Shown one piece after another: positions 1-10,902 of a stretch of 64,000 nucleotides of DNA. The first letter of the stretch is position 1; each line of letters opens with the position of its first letter. Origin of the DNA: Agrypnia vestita (Eukaryota > Arthropoda > Insecta > Trichoptera > Phryganeidae). Under the pieces are notes generated by a model that was given only the letters and a program-made list of their open reading frames with translations, was not told the origin of the DNA and searched no databases. Position numbers and translations under genes: made by a program. Location of the stretch: contig JADDOH010002334.1 of NCBI GenBank assembly GCA_016648135.1, forward strand, positions 124,001-188,000, given 5' to 3'.

Positions 1-330
1 GTGTGGTGCCAGCTCTCTCCAGTTCCGAAGCTCTAAGGCAGAGATGTCTCTGAGGACGTTGTCACTCTATCTTAATTTTGGCCTTCCTAAGCTCCTTCGC
101 CCTATTGGCCTTGAGTTCAGCAGGGACTTTGGTGCTTAATACTCGGACATTCCCTCCACATGACCCAGCCACCGAAGTCTTCCCAGTTTTATAAATTTTG
201 TGACGTTTGTCTCCTTAAATAGAGTATAGAGCTCATTGTTATAAGGTCTGCGCCAAAGTCCATTTTCTAGAACCGGTCCGAAGATACCCCTCAAAATTTT
301 CCAAGTAGAAACATACGAAGTTGAAATATG
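1..330 (-). pseudogene. LINE ORF2 C-terminal fragment (post-reverse-transcriptase region)
   Basis: Read on the minus strand, one frame runs from about 300 to the window edge with two in-frame stops (one at 136-138). It carries the hallmark region that follows the reverse transcriptase in many arthropod non-LTR elements: KILRGIFGPV, then RLRWLGHVEGM, then GRPKLR and LELRNWRELA. These match the familiar LRW-GHV-RM / GRP-RW / NWRE pattern of that region; this is recognition by eye, not a search. The upstream part of the open frame (to 564) does not look like LINE protein. It is a decayed 5'-truncated copy that continues off the left edge. No intact start or catalytic part is present. Confidence 0.75.
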
Positions 331-1060
331 AGGAGACCAAAGACACATGACATATGAGAAGCGGAGTGCAGATAATGCACCTGCAATAAGAGTAACAGAA
401 GAGTTTGGGGGAGGTATACAGTATATACATAGAGTACAAGACAATAAAACGCTAATGATAATGACAGATGAAATAAAAGAGAATAGCAACCAATTCATGT
501 CAACCTTTACGGACTCACAGTGATCAAATACACATCCGTAGGTACACATTGTTACAGTGCACAAAGGAAAGACAGGTTAACGATAAATAGCCAAGTTTTT
601 TGAAAAAAGAAAACTGTAGTAAGGAATTCTTTGAAGAGTACGATCAGAAAAAACGATAGACAAAACAATACGATTCGATAATAGGTATCTTGCCTTTGAA
701 GCAGGAATCCAATCAAACATTAGCCGATCTAACAATTTATTTAACGTAAGCTAGTATCGTGAAATATTGCAAACTCTTCAATGTTTTAGTATCATTACTT
801 ATATTAGTAATAAGAAAACACTTTGTTTAAAGCACTATTTATTGAATTATGATAATTAAATAGAATTATGATAATTCTTGTATGTAATAAAAGTGTATTC
901 ATGTTGATAATTGAATAAATAGTAGTTTAGACAAAGTTTGTTGTTATTTATATAAATTATACAAACTAAACATTAATTTTTATCATAAATAAATAAAAGG
1001 TGTCATTTTTTTTTATTATTTATTTATCTTCATCTTGTTACATGACATAGGATATAGAGC
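331..1060. other. No gene recognised
   Basis: AT-rich sequence. The minus-strand open frame reaching to 564 has only hydrophobic low-complexity residues in this part and no recognisable domain. Confidence 0.5.
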
Positions 1061-1061
1061 C

Positions 1062-1098
1062 GCTCATCTCACTAGGAAGAACCTGTGCCGAGATGAGC
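1062..1098. repeat. 9-bp arm hairpin
   Basis: GCTCATCTC at 1062-1070 pairs with GAGATGAGC at 1090-1098 around a 19-base loop. It stands out as a GC-balanced island in AT-rich DNA and may be a short MITE remnant. No function is assigned. Confidence 0.4.
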
Positions 1099-1099
1099 A

Positions 1100-3080
1100 G
1101 CTGAACAATATAGTGAGAACAAAAAATAATAAAGATATACAACAAAGTACTATATAACTATAAGATTAATTAATTAATTAATTGAGTATATAAATATAAA
1201 ATGTAGATAATAAGAACAGTATATATTGTATAATACAAAAGCAGTAGTAAAAGTAAAGTAATATATATAAAAAATCATATGCATGGATAGTAACAAAATG
1301 TATATATAATAGCACAGTTAAAAAGTGTATTTAGGTATATACCTATATAAGAAAATTAAATGAATGTTTGTGTATATTAAATAGTGATAAGAAATGAAGT
1401 TTAATGATCAATAAATTATGACCAGTTTTCGGCAGTTGAATTTTTTGAAGGCAGATTTTACAATTTAAATTTTAAAAAATTAAAGCAATCAATTTATTCA
1501 ATTAAATATTCATCGATAATAAGCATTTCGCGTTTCTGTTTAGGTGGCAAATTAATAAATTCTTTCGTAGTAGAAGATTTCATTTTAAATCGACTTATCT
1601 AGATGGTGAATTATTTCTTTCTTAGGAGGCCGAAAATTTAATTTTAAATAGTTCTATTAAGATAGCTAATGTTTAATTTCTTACGTGGCTTAAGATTCAA
1701 TAGTAAATCATACTTTTCGGTAGGTATTTGTATATAAAATGAACAATCTTAACAAAGAATATAACTTACTAATGCCAATGTGTCTCAGCAACTCCGAAGG
1801 AAGGGACGAAATATCCAGCATCCTAAAGAATTACTGTGCAAAATTTGGATTGCATTGAATTAAATATAAAATACACTTGTATCGGGAGAAGAGTATGGGG
1901 TGCCGTAGAGAGGGGGCTTTTGTTTTGCACGGAGTTCTAAAAATAATTAAAGGAAATTTGGTAATGATCAAACAGATAGACAGACAATGAGTTTTATACA
2001 CATGTAAATAGGTATATAAGATTCTAGAATCTACAAATCAATAAGATATATTTTTCAATCAAATATTTAAATGCTTCAAACTTATATATTTGAAAATATT
2101 AGGCATTAAGAAAAATAATATCAAGAGTTTTTGAGAGGCCTTTGAAACGTTTATATAAAAGTTGAAGCCGATTATTTTTTCAACTATGTATAAATTTTAT
2201 ATTTTAAATATTTCTACACGTTTCCAGCATGTTCTCGGAAAACACACATTTATATATTTTGGTATAAGTTAACAATACATTATAAAATGCTTTCAATGTT
2301 ATGATTTGGGTATAGAAATACAAAATATTAAACAATGAATCATATTATATGATAAATTAGTAATATGTATTATAAATGTTCCGCCGAGTAGGAACAAGCG
2401 AAATTGTTATTTTAGTTTATTTTATTTCATGGAGCCTATACACATGAATAAATTAAAATATTAATAAGTGTGTTCACGTGTTCTCATGAGTAACGCGTCG
2501 AATTTCAAATACTCAAATGGGACATTTTCGCGAAAAACACGATTTTTCAGAACCCAGATAGTCCCATGAGAATTAAAACAAATTTGATGGATCATCTGTA
2601 TTCATTAATGATTGTATTTTTTCAATATATACCCCTATGATTTCAATACATGTATTGAAAAAATATAGTCACTACCGGGAATATTATTCTGCGTCGCAAT
2701 TTTTAATTAATATTCAAACACATCTGTAAAACGCTCTGCAACGCAAGGTATGATTGAGATTATACTTGGGTATCTAATTATGTATTGGTTTTATTGTCTT
2801 TTATTGTACCTTTTTTCATTACATTATTACTTCTCTGCTTCATTTTATTCACTTTTTACATTCTATTGCTACAACTCTTGTGTTTATTTTTTGTTATTAT
2901 TATTGTTTGAATACCTATCTCAAATTTGTTTCCATGTGAAATATGTTAGGACATAGGTTAATATGTTAGATTCTGATAACTCACGCTTTTATTCATACAT
3001 ATCATTAAATTGTGTCTGTTTAAATTTCGAATAAATACATAAAATAAAATATAATAGAACAAGGAACATTTTATTGCTGG
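1100..3080. other. No gene recognised (AT-rich intergenic)
   Basis: Contains a TTAA tandem stretch near 1166-1182, a small palindrome around an ACATGT core near 2642-2660 and an open frame at 2750-2956 made of hydrophobic low-complexity residues. Nothing here resembles a known protein. Confidence 0.5.
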
Positions 3081-3084
3081 TATT

Positions 3085-3551
3085 GATGTAGGGAAGTGAA
3101 GCCTGGAGCTGGCGGAAAAGGAACGAAAATATACTGAATTCAGTGGAGATGAGATCCGAGACGTATGTGTGAAAAATTCATTTATGATAGAGTAAAGAAT
3201 GAAGATATTAGGAATGAATGTAAAGCTGATCTTAGCATGGTGAATAGAATTTAAAAAAAAGGGTCGCTCAGGTGGTTTGGACATGTTGAGCGAATGAATG
3301 ATGAAAGAATGGTAAGAAAGATATATAATGCAAGTGTTGATGGCGCCAGAAAGAGAGGGCAACCGTAGAAGACGTGGCATGACCAGATTAACCAGATACT
3401 GGAAGATGGTCCCGTTAGAAGCCTCAACCACCGGCGAGCTTGCATGCGAAGATGTATGAACGTGGATGAGGCGAGAGTCGTACGTCAGGACAGAAGAGTA
3501 TGGCGCTCTACCTCTCTACCTACTCCCACGGGGAAACGGCGTGATGGTAAG
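3085..3551 (+). pseudogene. LINE ORF2 C-terminal fragment
   Basis: The plus strand carries, with stops, the same post-reverse-transcriptase block as at the left edge. GSEAWSWR is the decayed YG-E-W-L motif, followed by LRWFGHVERMNDERMV near 3260-3310, GARKRGQP, then TWHDQINQILEDGPV and ACMRRCMNVDEARVV up to about 3480. The copy is 5'-truncated and peppered with stops. Two other copies of the same stretch occur at 4493-4588 and 5382-5530, so at least one source element was active in this lineage. The minus-strand frames at 2958-3445 are its shadows. Confidence 0.75.
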
Positions 3552-3605
3552 TAAGTAAGTATATTGCTTGTAGAAAAATTTAACCAAATATATAACAGTT
3601 AAGCT

Positions 3606-4378
3606 GAAAGCCGAACAAACAAACAAAAATATTTTTGAACAGATACAAACAATATTTTTGAACAGATATAAAAGAAGTTTCTTCGCCACCTCAACACTAG
3701 ATTTAACTTATCTTTTGACTCTTGTCACAAGCACTACATTTTCACAAATTAAAAATTCTGGAACAGCGAAGAGCACGTGCTGATCTAACACTATTATTTA
3801 AACTACTGAGAGGATATCTCGACTGTCACAATCAACTGGACTTAATCTCTTTTCATGTTCCCTGCCAACAAAACGTGCTCTCCTATGCTCCGAGAAATAG
3901 AGCATCCTATACACAAAATACATTTTTATATCGTGCATGCAAAGCTTTCAATAATAATTGTATCAATATTGACCTCTTCAACATTGGTCTTACTGAATTC
4001 AAAACAATGCTTTAGATTACATGTACTAAATCGACTTTGACCATTCACTCACTATATCTAATCTTCTCTTCCTCCACCTCTATCCTGACTCTTAACCTAC
4101 TCATCCTTTTTCACCCATTATTTAACTCATTTCTTGATACACTTTTTTTCACATTCAATCACTTACCATTATTCTGTCTTAACATTGTTTGTTGCTTACT
4201 ACTATTCATTAATTAATTCAAAATAATTAACTTAAAAATATCTTATCTAACTTTGTTCTTAACATCTTTCTAATTGGTCTATGAAATCTTTTTAATTGGT
4301 CTATGAAATGAACACTATGTTTTTACATTTTATGTATGTTTCGAAAACTGTTAAGATCGCTTAATAAATAAATAAGCT
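3606..4378 (+). pseudogene. LINE 3' end: ORF2 C-terminus, 3' UTR and tail
   Basis: The frame 3722-4015 reads LKILEQRRARADLTLLFKLL and then, after GYLDC, ends with RACKAFNNNCINIDLFNIGL. This is the characteristic last segment of Jockey/CR1-type ORF2 proteins (RR-ADL--L-KLL-G-ID ... FN). Upstream, the residues KKFLRHLN and DSCHKHYIF continue the homology in another frame, so there is a frameshift near 3735-3745. A T/C-rich 3' UTR follows, ending at AATAAATAAATAAG (4363-4377), the usual short tandem tail. The copy is 5'-truncated and lacks the polymerase domain. Just before it, AATATTTTTGAACAGATA is duplicated at about 3628-3668. Confidence 0.75.
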
Positions 4379-4492
4379 ATCGATTGTTTCTGATAATTCT
4401 TCTAAAAAATGGATGACTTGCCTCGTTATGACACTCAGCTCAGTGTCGTAGAAATAATGGTTTCAGTGAAGAAGAATCTGCGAGTTGCCGCA

Positions 4493-5530
4493 AAAGTAAG
4501 GCCAGATGAATAGGCCGGATGGAATTAATATGACGCAAGTGCTAACGGCGCGACGCCAGAAATAGAGGGCGAGCCAGCGACCGCTAAACTTACCCCCTAG
4601 CATCTAACCTGAAATATTTTCAGTAGATGCAAACTATAGTATGTGTAAGGTTTGGATATTATGACATTTAAGTTCGGGGGATTTTGGAAAACAACAGATA
4701 ATACAGGTACAAAAAAGTCTTTTAAATAAAATGTTAAAATATAATTTTAGGTTGTTTAATATTTTTTACTCTTATTTACTCTGTGTCTACTTTTTGTCAA
4801 AATAAATATTAGATGTCGATCTAAGGTTGTAAAATGATTAAAATGGTTAAAAATAATAAAAAAGCTACCTACCTCAGAACAGGTATTCCTATATATCTAG
4901 CGAGGTAGATTGTGGCCGAGAGGTTTGATACATATTATCCTATATTTATATGTGTATTTATCAAGCAATTAAATGCCTTTTGTCCATAAGTCCAAAAGCC
5001 GATATCGGTAATGAAATGAAATGAAAAATGTTAAATAGTGGCCCGAATAAAATGCGAAAAATTCAGATTTTACAACGTATTATACAAATACAAAATATGA
5101 CGTAAATAATATGGTTAATTATACAGCTTCAAAGCATCTATCCAGTGGAAGAAATGATCAGCTAAAAGCATCCATCTTTAATATCAGTGAATAGACTGTC
5201 CTGTTAAACTTATTAAAAAATCAGGTTCGTTATTTTTAAGTTTTATCTGAACATTTTTTACCTGTTTTTGCCTGTTTTACCTGTAATCTGCCAAAACTCC
5301 AAATGTCGTAATATCCAAAGCATTTTACCAACTAAAGTTACATTCACAGAAAATATTTCAGGTTTGATGCTATAACATAAGCCTGGTAGTTGCTGACTCT
5401 TAGTCTACTAGGCATGAACTGGTAAACCAGGCATTGGAAAGTGGTCCTGTAAAAATCCTCGACAATCGAAGTGCTTGCATGCGAAGAAGTATAAATGTGG
5501 ATGGAATGAGGGTTGTGTGTCGCTTAATCG
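4493..5530 (+). pseudogene. LINE ORF2 C-terminal fragment split by an inserted element
   Basis: Left half (4493-4588) gives RMNRPDGIN and RQK residues corresponding to the RM--ERMV ... RKRGQP part of the copy at 3085-3551. The right half (5382-5530) resumes with HELVNQALESGPVKI and SACMRRSINVDGMRVV, matching WHDQINQILEDGPV and ACMRRCMNVDEARVV of that copy. The two halves are therefore one LINE fragment interrupted between GQP and WHDQ by about 790 bases of unrelated sequence. Both halves are decayed. Confidence 0.65.
4589..5381. mobile_element. Inverted-repeat element inserted in LINE
   Basis: The first roughly 135 bases (4589-4725) and the last roughly 125 bases (5258-5381) are imperfect reverse complements. 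Both contain TAGCATC-AACCTGAAATATTTTC and TTTGGATATTA-GACATTT, and both have a TACAGGTA-AA block further in. The interior is AT-rich and non-coding. The boundaries are set by the loss of LINE homology on each side; no target duplication could be fixed. This is a non-autonomous DNA element (MITE or foldback); the superfamily is unknown. Confidence 0.65.
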
Positions 5531-5571
5531 TCTCTTGTTGGTTAGTAAATACTTGTGTTCAACCTTTATAC

Positions 5572-5698
5572 AGCGTCAGTCTACAATACCCACTTCGCGG
5601 GTAGATTCCTGCGTAAATCATAATTCTGCAATGACCTAATATCAACAGTTATAGAGATAAACGACTTTAAAGTTTACATTTTTTCTAGTATTTCTAAC
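5572..5698 (+). repeat. End fragment of the TACAGGGTGT inverted-repeat family
   Basis: The sequence TACAATACCCACTTCGCGGGTAGATTCCTGC, then ATGACCTAATATCAACAGTTATAGAGATAA, aligns with the end region of the elements at 7171-7584 and 59806-60503 (CCACAATACTTTAC-GTGGATTCCTGC, then AATGTCAATAGTTAAGGAGAT). Only one end is seen; the rest seems displaced by the TTAA-flanked insertion next to it. Confidence 0.5.
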
Positions 5699-5702
5699 TT
5701 AA

Positions 5703-6187
5703 CCGGTCAGAATCTGCGCTCTCTAGACATGTATGCGAATTCGGCTTATTTTACCCGCGTTTATGGGTTTTTCTTTGTTGTATCTCAATTTTTTTAATGA
5801 ATGAATGAGTTCTACTCATATTTGTCAAGTAACTACATTTGCCGCGCAAACCTGACAAAAAAATCTTTCCAACTGTCGTCTTCGAACTGCGCATTAATTG
5901 TGTTATTTATCTGTTAAAAAAGTTTTATTTTCAAATAAAAAAGTGTTAAAAAAAAGTATTATAAATTCTTTGATATATTTAGAACGAAAATATTGAAATA
6001 CAATATCTTTTGTGTTATTGCTTCCATGGTTTTATTCGATAAACACGTGCGTACATTTTAGAAAGTCTATACTGAGAAACCAGAAACTGTAACTTCTTAG
6101 GGATTATTGTTGATTTTTACATGAATTTAAACCATCACAAAAAAGTGCCTAAAAACAGCAATCGTGCGCGAAATTGCATTCGACCGG
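5703..6187. mobile_element. TTAA-flanked MITE-like element
   Basis: TTAA at 5699-5702 and 6188-6191 flanks a 485-base segment whose ends are CCGGTC and GACCGG. Similarity beyond the outer 6 bases is weak (AGAATCTGCGC versus GAATGCAATTTCGCGC read inward). TTAA duplication is typical of piggyBac and Kolobok. The interior is non-coding. The short terminal repeat keeps this tentative. Confidence 0.4.
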
Positions 6188-6299
6188 TTAAATGAAACTG
6201 ACTAACAAAATGTTAGTTATGTTAATAAATGTTGTATTATTGCCTGTGGCATCAATTCTTTTCTATATAATATTCTTATCTAGTTGCGATGGATGACTT

Positions 6300-6600
6300 C
6301 CTATGAAACTCGGTGTAGATTTACAGCTTTATTCAGATGACTTTTTACAATGTAATACAGATACATCACCCGGTGGTCCAGCTCAGTCTCCTCACTTTCT
6401 CGCTTCCTCTTTCGCTCGCTCTCTTTCACACATTCCACAGACACTATAATAAACAACTACTCACGGTGATTTTTAGTCTCCGGTTTAGAGACATAGGCAC
6501 CCGTTTATTTTTCAGGACAACCACTGCACTACATTTTTTTTTTCAAATTTTTTTTTAAGCTAGTAAATTATGTAAGCATTTTATCGAGGTTGGGCGCGCC
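6300..6600 (-). repeat. Possible LTR fragment
   Basis: On the minus strand a purine-rich tract (about 6428-6388, repeated GAAAGAG / GCGAG) is followed by TGTAAAAAG, then AATAAAGCTGTAAATC (about 6335-6320) as a polyadenylation-type signal. This order resembles a polypurine tract and the R-U5 part of an LTR. No paired LTR, gag/pol frame or target duplication was found, so this is only suggestive. The open frame 6337-6558 on the plus strand is its shadow. Confidence 0.28.
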
Positions 6601-6630
6601 ATTCTCCTGGAGGATATTAAATTGGCGAGG

Positions 6631-6678
6631 AAAAAAATTAGTTTGTCAAAAATTTTTTTTTGACAAACTAATTTTTTT
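6631..6678. repeat. Perfect 22-bp hairpin with 4-base loop
   Basis: Bases 6631-6652 are the exact reverse complement of 6657-6678, with a TTTT loop. The core of each arm is ATTAGTTTGTC, so the match is not just A/T homopolymer. Confidence 0.85.
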
Positions 6679-7168
6679 TAATTTTAAATTTAATTTAGAT
6701 TTAAAAAATTTTGACAAAAAAAGTCGTTTGAAATTCAGGGACAAATAATGATGACCAGTCACTCCAGGGAAAACACGTCCCTCATATTAATTTCCAATCA
6801 TTTTTATGGAATTTCATGTTTTGTTCCCTTTGTTTTTTGTGTTTCTCATGGGAGACGTGTGTGCGGCAACACGTTAATAATAAAACCTATTATTTTCGAA
6901 AGATAAAAATTGCTGTACAACGGAGAGAATTGCGAGAATAAATTTAAATTTTCTGTTTGGCTGTGATGGCATGAGTGTTTACCAAAAAATATAATTTAGA
7001 CTACGTTCGGAATGGAATACAAAATTATATCATATGGTTGGTAATTATAAAAGTTATGTAAATCGTGTTTTCAAAATTAACGCAGAACAGTTAACACGTA
7101 TTGTATTAGGTTATTGTTTCGAATAATTATTGAATACGTGGAATGCAGGTGCCTACGTAAGTATTTAT
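6679..7168. other. No gene recognised
   Basis: AT-rich non-coding sequence without a clear repeat assignment. Confidence 0.5.
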
Positions 7169-7170
7169 TA

Positions 7171-7584
7171 TACAGGGTGTAACAGAGCTAGTCCACAATT
7201 TTTACTTTACAGGTGGATTTCTGCCTTGATTATGAGTAAAAAATGTTCAAGCAACCATGACCTAATGTCAATAGTTAAGGAGATGTGAGATATCAAATTT
7301 TGCATTTTTTTTGTAATATTTCTGACTTTTTTTTTGTAATACGTTGGACTATTATTACAGTAACTGATATACAGTATGAAATTCCTTCCCTTTATGCTAG
7401 TCAAATAAAATGATAAAAACCTTCCAATTTTCATTTAAAACACTTTTCAGGGTTTTTTATTATTTTCTTTATTTTTTATTGAAACGAATGAATTTTTCAG
7501 AGTCAATGTAAGAACATTTCCGACTCATAATCAGGGCAGGAATCCACCGTAAAGTATTGTGGACTAGCTCTATTACACCCTGTA
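7171..7584. mobile_element. Inverted-repeat element, TACAGGGTGT family (best copy)
   Basis: TACAGGGTGT at 7171-7180 is mirrored by ACACCCTGTA at 7575-7584. The inverted repeat extends about 65 bases inward through AGAGCTAGTCCACAAT, TTTAC--GTGGATT-CTGCC and TGATTATGAG on both arms. TA lies directly outside each end, compatible with a TA target duplication. The 414-base interior is non-coding; the minus-strand frame 7207-7434 is spurious. Related copies lie at 5572-5698, 59806-60503 and about 60905-61540. Superfamily is unassigned; Tc1/mariner-type target use is an inference. Confidence 0.75.
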
Positions 7585-8770
7585 TATACGGATATTTAAA
7601 AAAAAACATGGTCCATTCTTATCAAAATCATAATTATTATTATAACGAATCGCAATTCTAACCATCCTAAATATGATATAAATAAATATTTTAAATTTAA
7701 ACGAAAAATCACTTTACTGTGAAAATGCAATTATAGAATATCGTAACTCAATTATTTTCATAAATAAAATGTATCACTTAGAAATATATACAGGAAAAAT
7801 ATAACTAAGCCATATAACGTAGCTTTATATAAAAGATTGCACTAATTACCCTACATAAAGTAATTCAGCATAACACAAATAATTTTTTTAATTTCACTTT
7901 TTTTATTTTTTATTTTAGTGGTACATCCATCATAACTAAGTAGGTAACTACCTACTTGTTTTACTGTTTACTGGATGCTTTAAAACAAAACTGAATTGTG
8001 AATAACTAACTCTAAACCATGCCAGTCTCGTTGCAGATTCTTCTAGTGTAAAAGTTATAGTCCAACCATATTTTATATCACATTTGAATAAGAATTAATA
8101 AATATTATAAATTTAATTAATTAATTGTGGTGGACTGAAATATCGATGCAGAAACCACCAGATGACAAATTATCTATGGAGTACAAATTAATGAAGAAGA
8201 ACTTAATCACTAACATTAACGTTATAGTTTCAAGCAAAATTAAAAATATATGTATATTTGTAGCAAATATAATGCAAAATTGACGAATTGTGAATGTAGA
8301 GAAAATGGGTAAATGAGATGGGGTCCATATCACTCGCAGGCTGGATGACGCAGGGGGATGAGAAGGATTTGGTGAGATGAGACGATAACCTCCTGTTAAT
8401 CCAAGTGTGTAAAAGGACTGGATTATCAAAGACGGCAAAAGGCCACCAAATCATTTCATATTCGAGTTTAAGGGGATTATTTATAGAAGAGGGTCTATTC
8501 TATCATACCAATTTATTAATAATAAATATTTTAGTTTTACATATGATAAATGTGAACTTTCCTTTGATTTTAAATATATATCATTATTTTCTTATAACTA
8601 ACTAAACGTTAGTCAATTCGCGCCAATTAGATTGAACTGTTAACTCGGAATTTTTTTTTTTCGATCAAAATCACGTCTTGTATGACACTAAAAACGTAAA
8701 AAATACAATTTTTTTACAAATTTAAAAATTGTCGTAAAAAATGGTATCCCTTTATATAATAAAAAATTGC
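7585..8770. other. No gene recognised
   Basis: AT-rich sequence. The segment 8280-8420 is less AT-rich (GATGACGCAGGGGGATGAG) and open on the minus strand for about 105 codons, but the protein shows no familiar motif. Confidence 0.5.
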
Positions 8771-8774
8771 TTAA

Positions 8775-9659
8775 GGGGGAATACCTACCTACGAAGCGCG
8801 AAAAAGGCAATTTTTTTAAAGAAAATGTATATGAATTAAGGTATTAATATCATTCTCACATGAAAGTATATACTTTTGATAATATATTAATTTATTTTTA
8901 TTAAAAAATATTCAACATTGGGGGAAAATTCTTGGGTTCTTCGACTGCCATAAAAAAGGTCCTCCGCGGTGACCACTCCTATTTCATCTGAAATTATCAG
9001 AATAAAAAAAAAACAAAAATATTAAAATATTATCAAAACTGACACTATAATTAAGTATTTAACTTAGGTGTTTTTGAAAATAATAATTGTTGACAACATG
9101 GCGGGCGTTTAAATTAAAAATAGCGTTTTTAGGGAAAAATTCGGATTTTTTATGCCGATTAAAAAAACTAGGTCACTTAAAAAAATCTTACGACAAAGAC
9201 TTGATAACCAATAGAAATTTCAATTTGATCGTATCAATGGTTGCCGAGATATTTTGGTCACCGATTTTCAAAACATGGTTTCGAGTAAAACGCGTTTGAA
9301 AATAGAGCAATGAATAAATTGCAAAATCTTTCAACTTACATAAAATCATCAATTCCAGGTCCATAATATAAGTTCTTCATCTTTCTTAGAATTCCCATAT
9401 CATCAAGTACTCTTCACAAACATAATGGAAACAAGTCTTACGTTTCAATTATGAAAGAGCCCAACTGGCAGTTAGCGCGGCGCCGTGCGGCGCGGTGCAT
9501 AATCAACAAAGAGATGCCACTATTATCAGATATAATTTTTTTTATTTTTGTGAATTTTTGCTCGAAATTTTCACCAGTCATTCTAAAGACTCAAGCTTTA
9601 AGAAAATGCAAAAATTTAAAAATAGTTTTTTTTCAAAATGTCTAGGTAGGTATTCCCCC
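8775..9659. mobile_element. TTAA-flanked element with G-run terminal repeat (Kolobok- or piggyBac-type)
   Basis: TTAA at 8771-8774 and 9660-9663 flanks an 885-base segment. Its ends form a perfect 17-bp inverted repeat: GGGGGAATACCTACCTA at 8775-8791 and its reverse complement at 9643-9659. The interior is mostly A-rich with no credible transposase; the frame 9087-9299 (70 residues) is unrecognised. TTAA duplications are known for piggyBac and Kolobok. The G-run terminus recalls Kolobok, which is an inference. A second element with the same architecture but different sequence lies at 53785-54749. Confidence 0.75.
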
Positions 9660-9663
9660 TTAA

Positions 9664-10663
9664 ATAAATGAAATAGATTACTAAGCTTTATATTTTACAT
9701 ATAAATGCTAATAAAACTAATAACGAGTTTACAGCAGCGTTGACATTTTACGTAATTTACTAGTGGGTTGATTATATATATACATATATAGACAAAAATA
9801 TCTCAGCCGTGTTAAACATACGTAATTATATTATGGTACTATAATATCACAACTATACGACCTGATCATCAGGTCGAACAACTAGTATACTAACCAAAAA
9901 CAATGTGTATGGTGAAAGAAAAAGTGACTTTGTTGTGCCACTTACCTTTAATAAACTAAATAAAAAAATGTTCGATATGTTGCAAGACAGAAAAATTCCA
10001 TTGGTCTCGAAAAATATTGAAACTATAATACCTAATTATTAATATTTTTTTATTTAGTATTTATTTAATATTACATACTGCTTTATTAATTTTTTTCTAG
10101 TCTATTTAAAGTATATTGATACATAAATTTTTTCGCAATACCACTCCAAAAAGAGAATATCTCTTTTGCCCGGAGAGGGACTTACACTTTTACAGTTTTT
10201 TTGCAATGGTATTTCTCTACTACAAGAAGTGGGAGAGGAATATCATTTTAATGTAATAAATATAAAAGAAGAAAAAATGAATATACGAAGAAAAGTAAAT
10301 AATTTGCAATATATGCATGTACCTACTCTATAATATTCATTAAAAAAATAAATTCTAGAAAATAACGTTGAAAAAATAATTTGTTAACTATATTAAGGAA
10401 ATCCATGCTGTAAAACTGCTGTGCAGTTTGGCAATAGATTTGTAATAAACAAAGAAATTAAATACTGAAAAAATTTATATATATGTGCCACGAATGTTGA
10501 ATACTATGTTGCCAGACGGCACCGCACGTCAGTCGTCGTTCGGATATGAAACGTGGCAAAAATGCCGGATTATACGCATTTAGTTATTATAAGAATGGTT
10601 GAATGGTATTGCATTAATTTGTTTAGTAAGATTGTACTTGCAATACAGTAGATATTTTTTTTA
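9664..10663. other. No gene; one degenerate hammerhead-like repeat end
   Basis: At 9859-9877 an 8-bp-arm palindrome around CCTGATCATCAGG is followed by TCGAACA and, further on, GGTGAAAGAAAAAGTGAC and AATAAACTAAATAAA. That order matches decayed Penelope-like 3' ends elsewhere (CTGANGA, GAAAC, GTGGTGAAAACAAAG). Low confidence. The rest is anonymous AT-rich DNA. Confidence 0.3.
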
Positions 10664-10902
10664 CTCCCTTTCTTTTAACTCGTAGCGTCTGCTTAATCTG
10701 CTTGTCTGTCGAATTTTTTTTGGATCGATTTTTAACCCTTTTCCCGTAATCCAATCGAGCTGAAACTTTGCAGGCAGACTCGTGGCGACGATAATAATAA
10801 TCTAACAAATTTTCTTTTACAAAATTTAATTAAAGTATAATTTTGGATTTTTCGAAATTTTAACGGTTTTTCAAATTGGAAACCATACAAATGAGAAAGG
10901 AG
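10664..10902 (-). mobile_element. CTCCCTTT-TIR element, copy 1
   Basis: A minus-orientation copy of the family seen at 12106-12607, 13716-14078 and 36069-36341. It begins TA-CTCCCTTTC at 10662 and contains the reverse complement of the family core (GATCGTCGCCACGAGTCTGC, AGTTTCAGCTCGATTGGAT, GGGTTAAAAATCGATCCAAA). Its other end, AAATGAGAAAGGAG near 10889-10902, corresponds to the family left end, but the outer TA is not preserved. The minus-strand frames here are fortuitous translations of this repeat. Confidence 0.7.

Noticed and set aside
2958..3445. Minus-strand frames of 157 and 64 codons
   Set aside because: Shadows of the plus-strand LINE fragment at 3085-3551.
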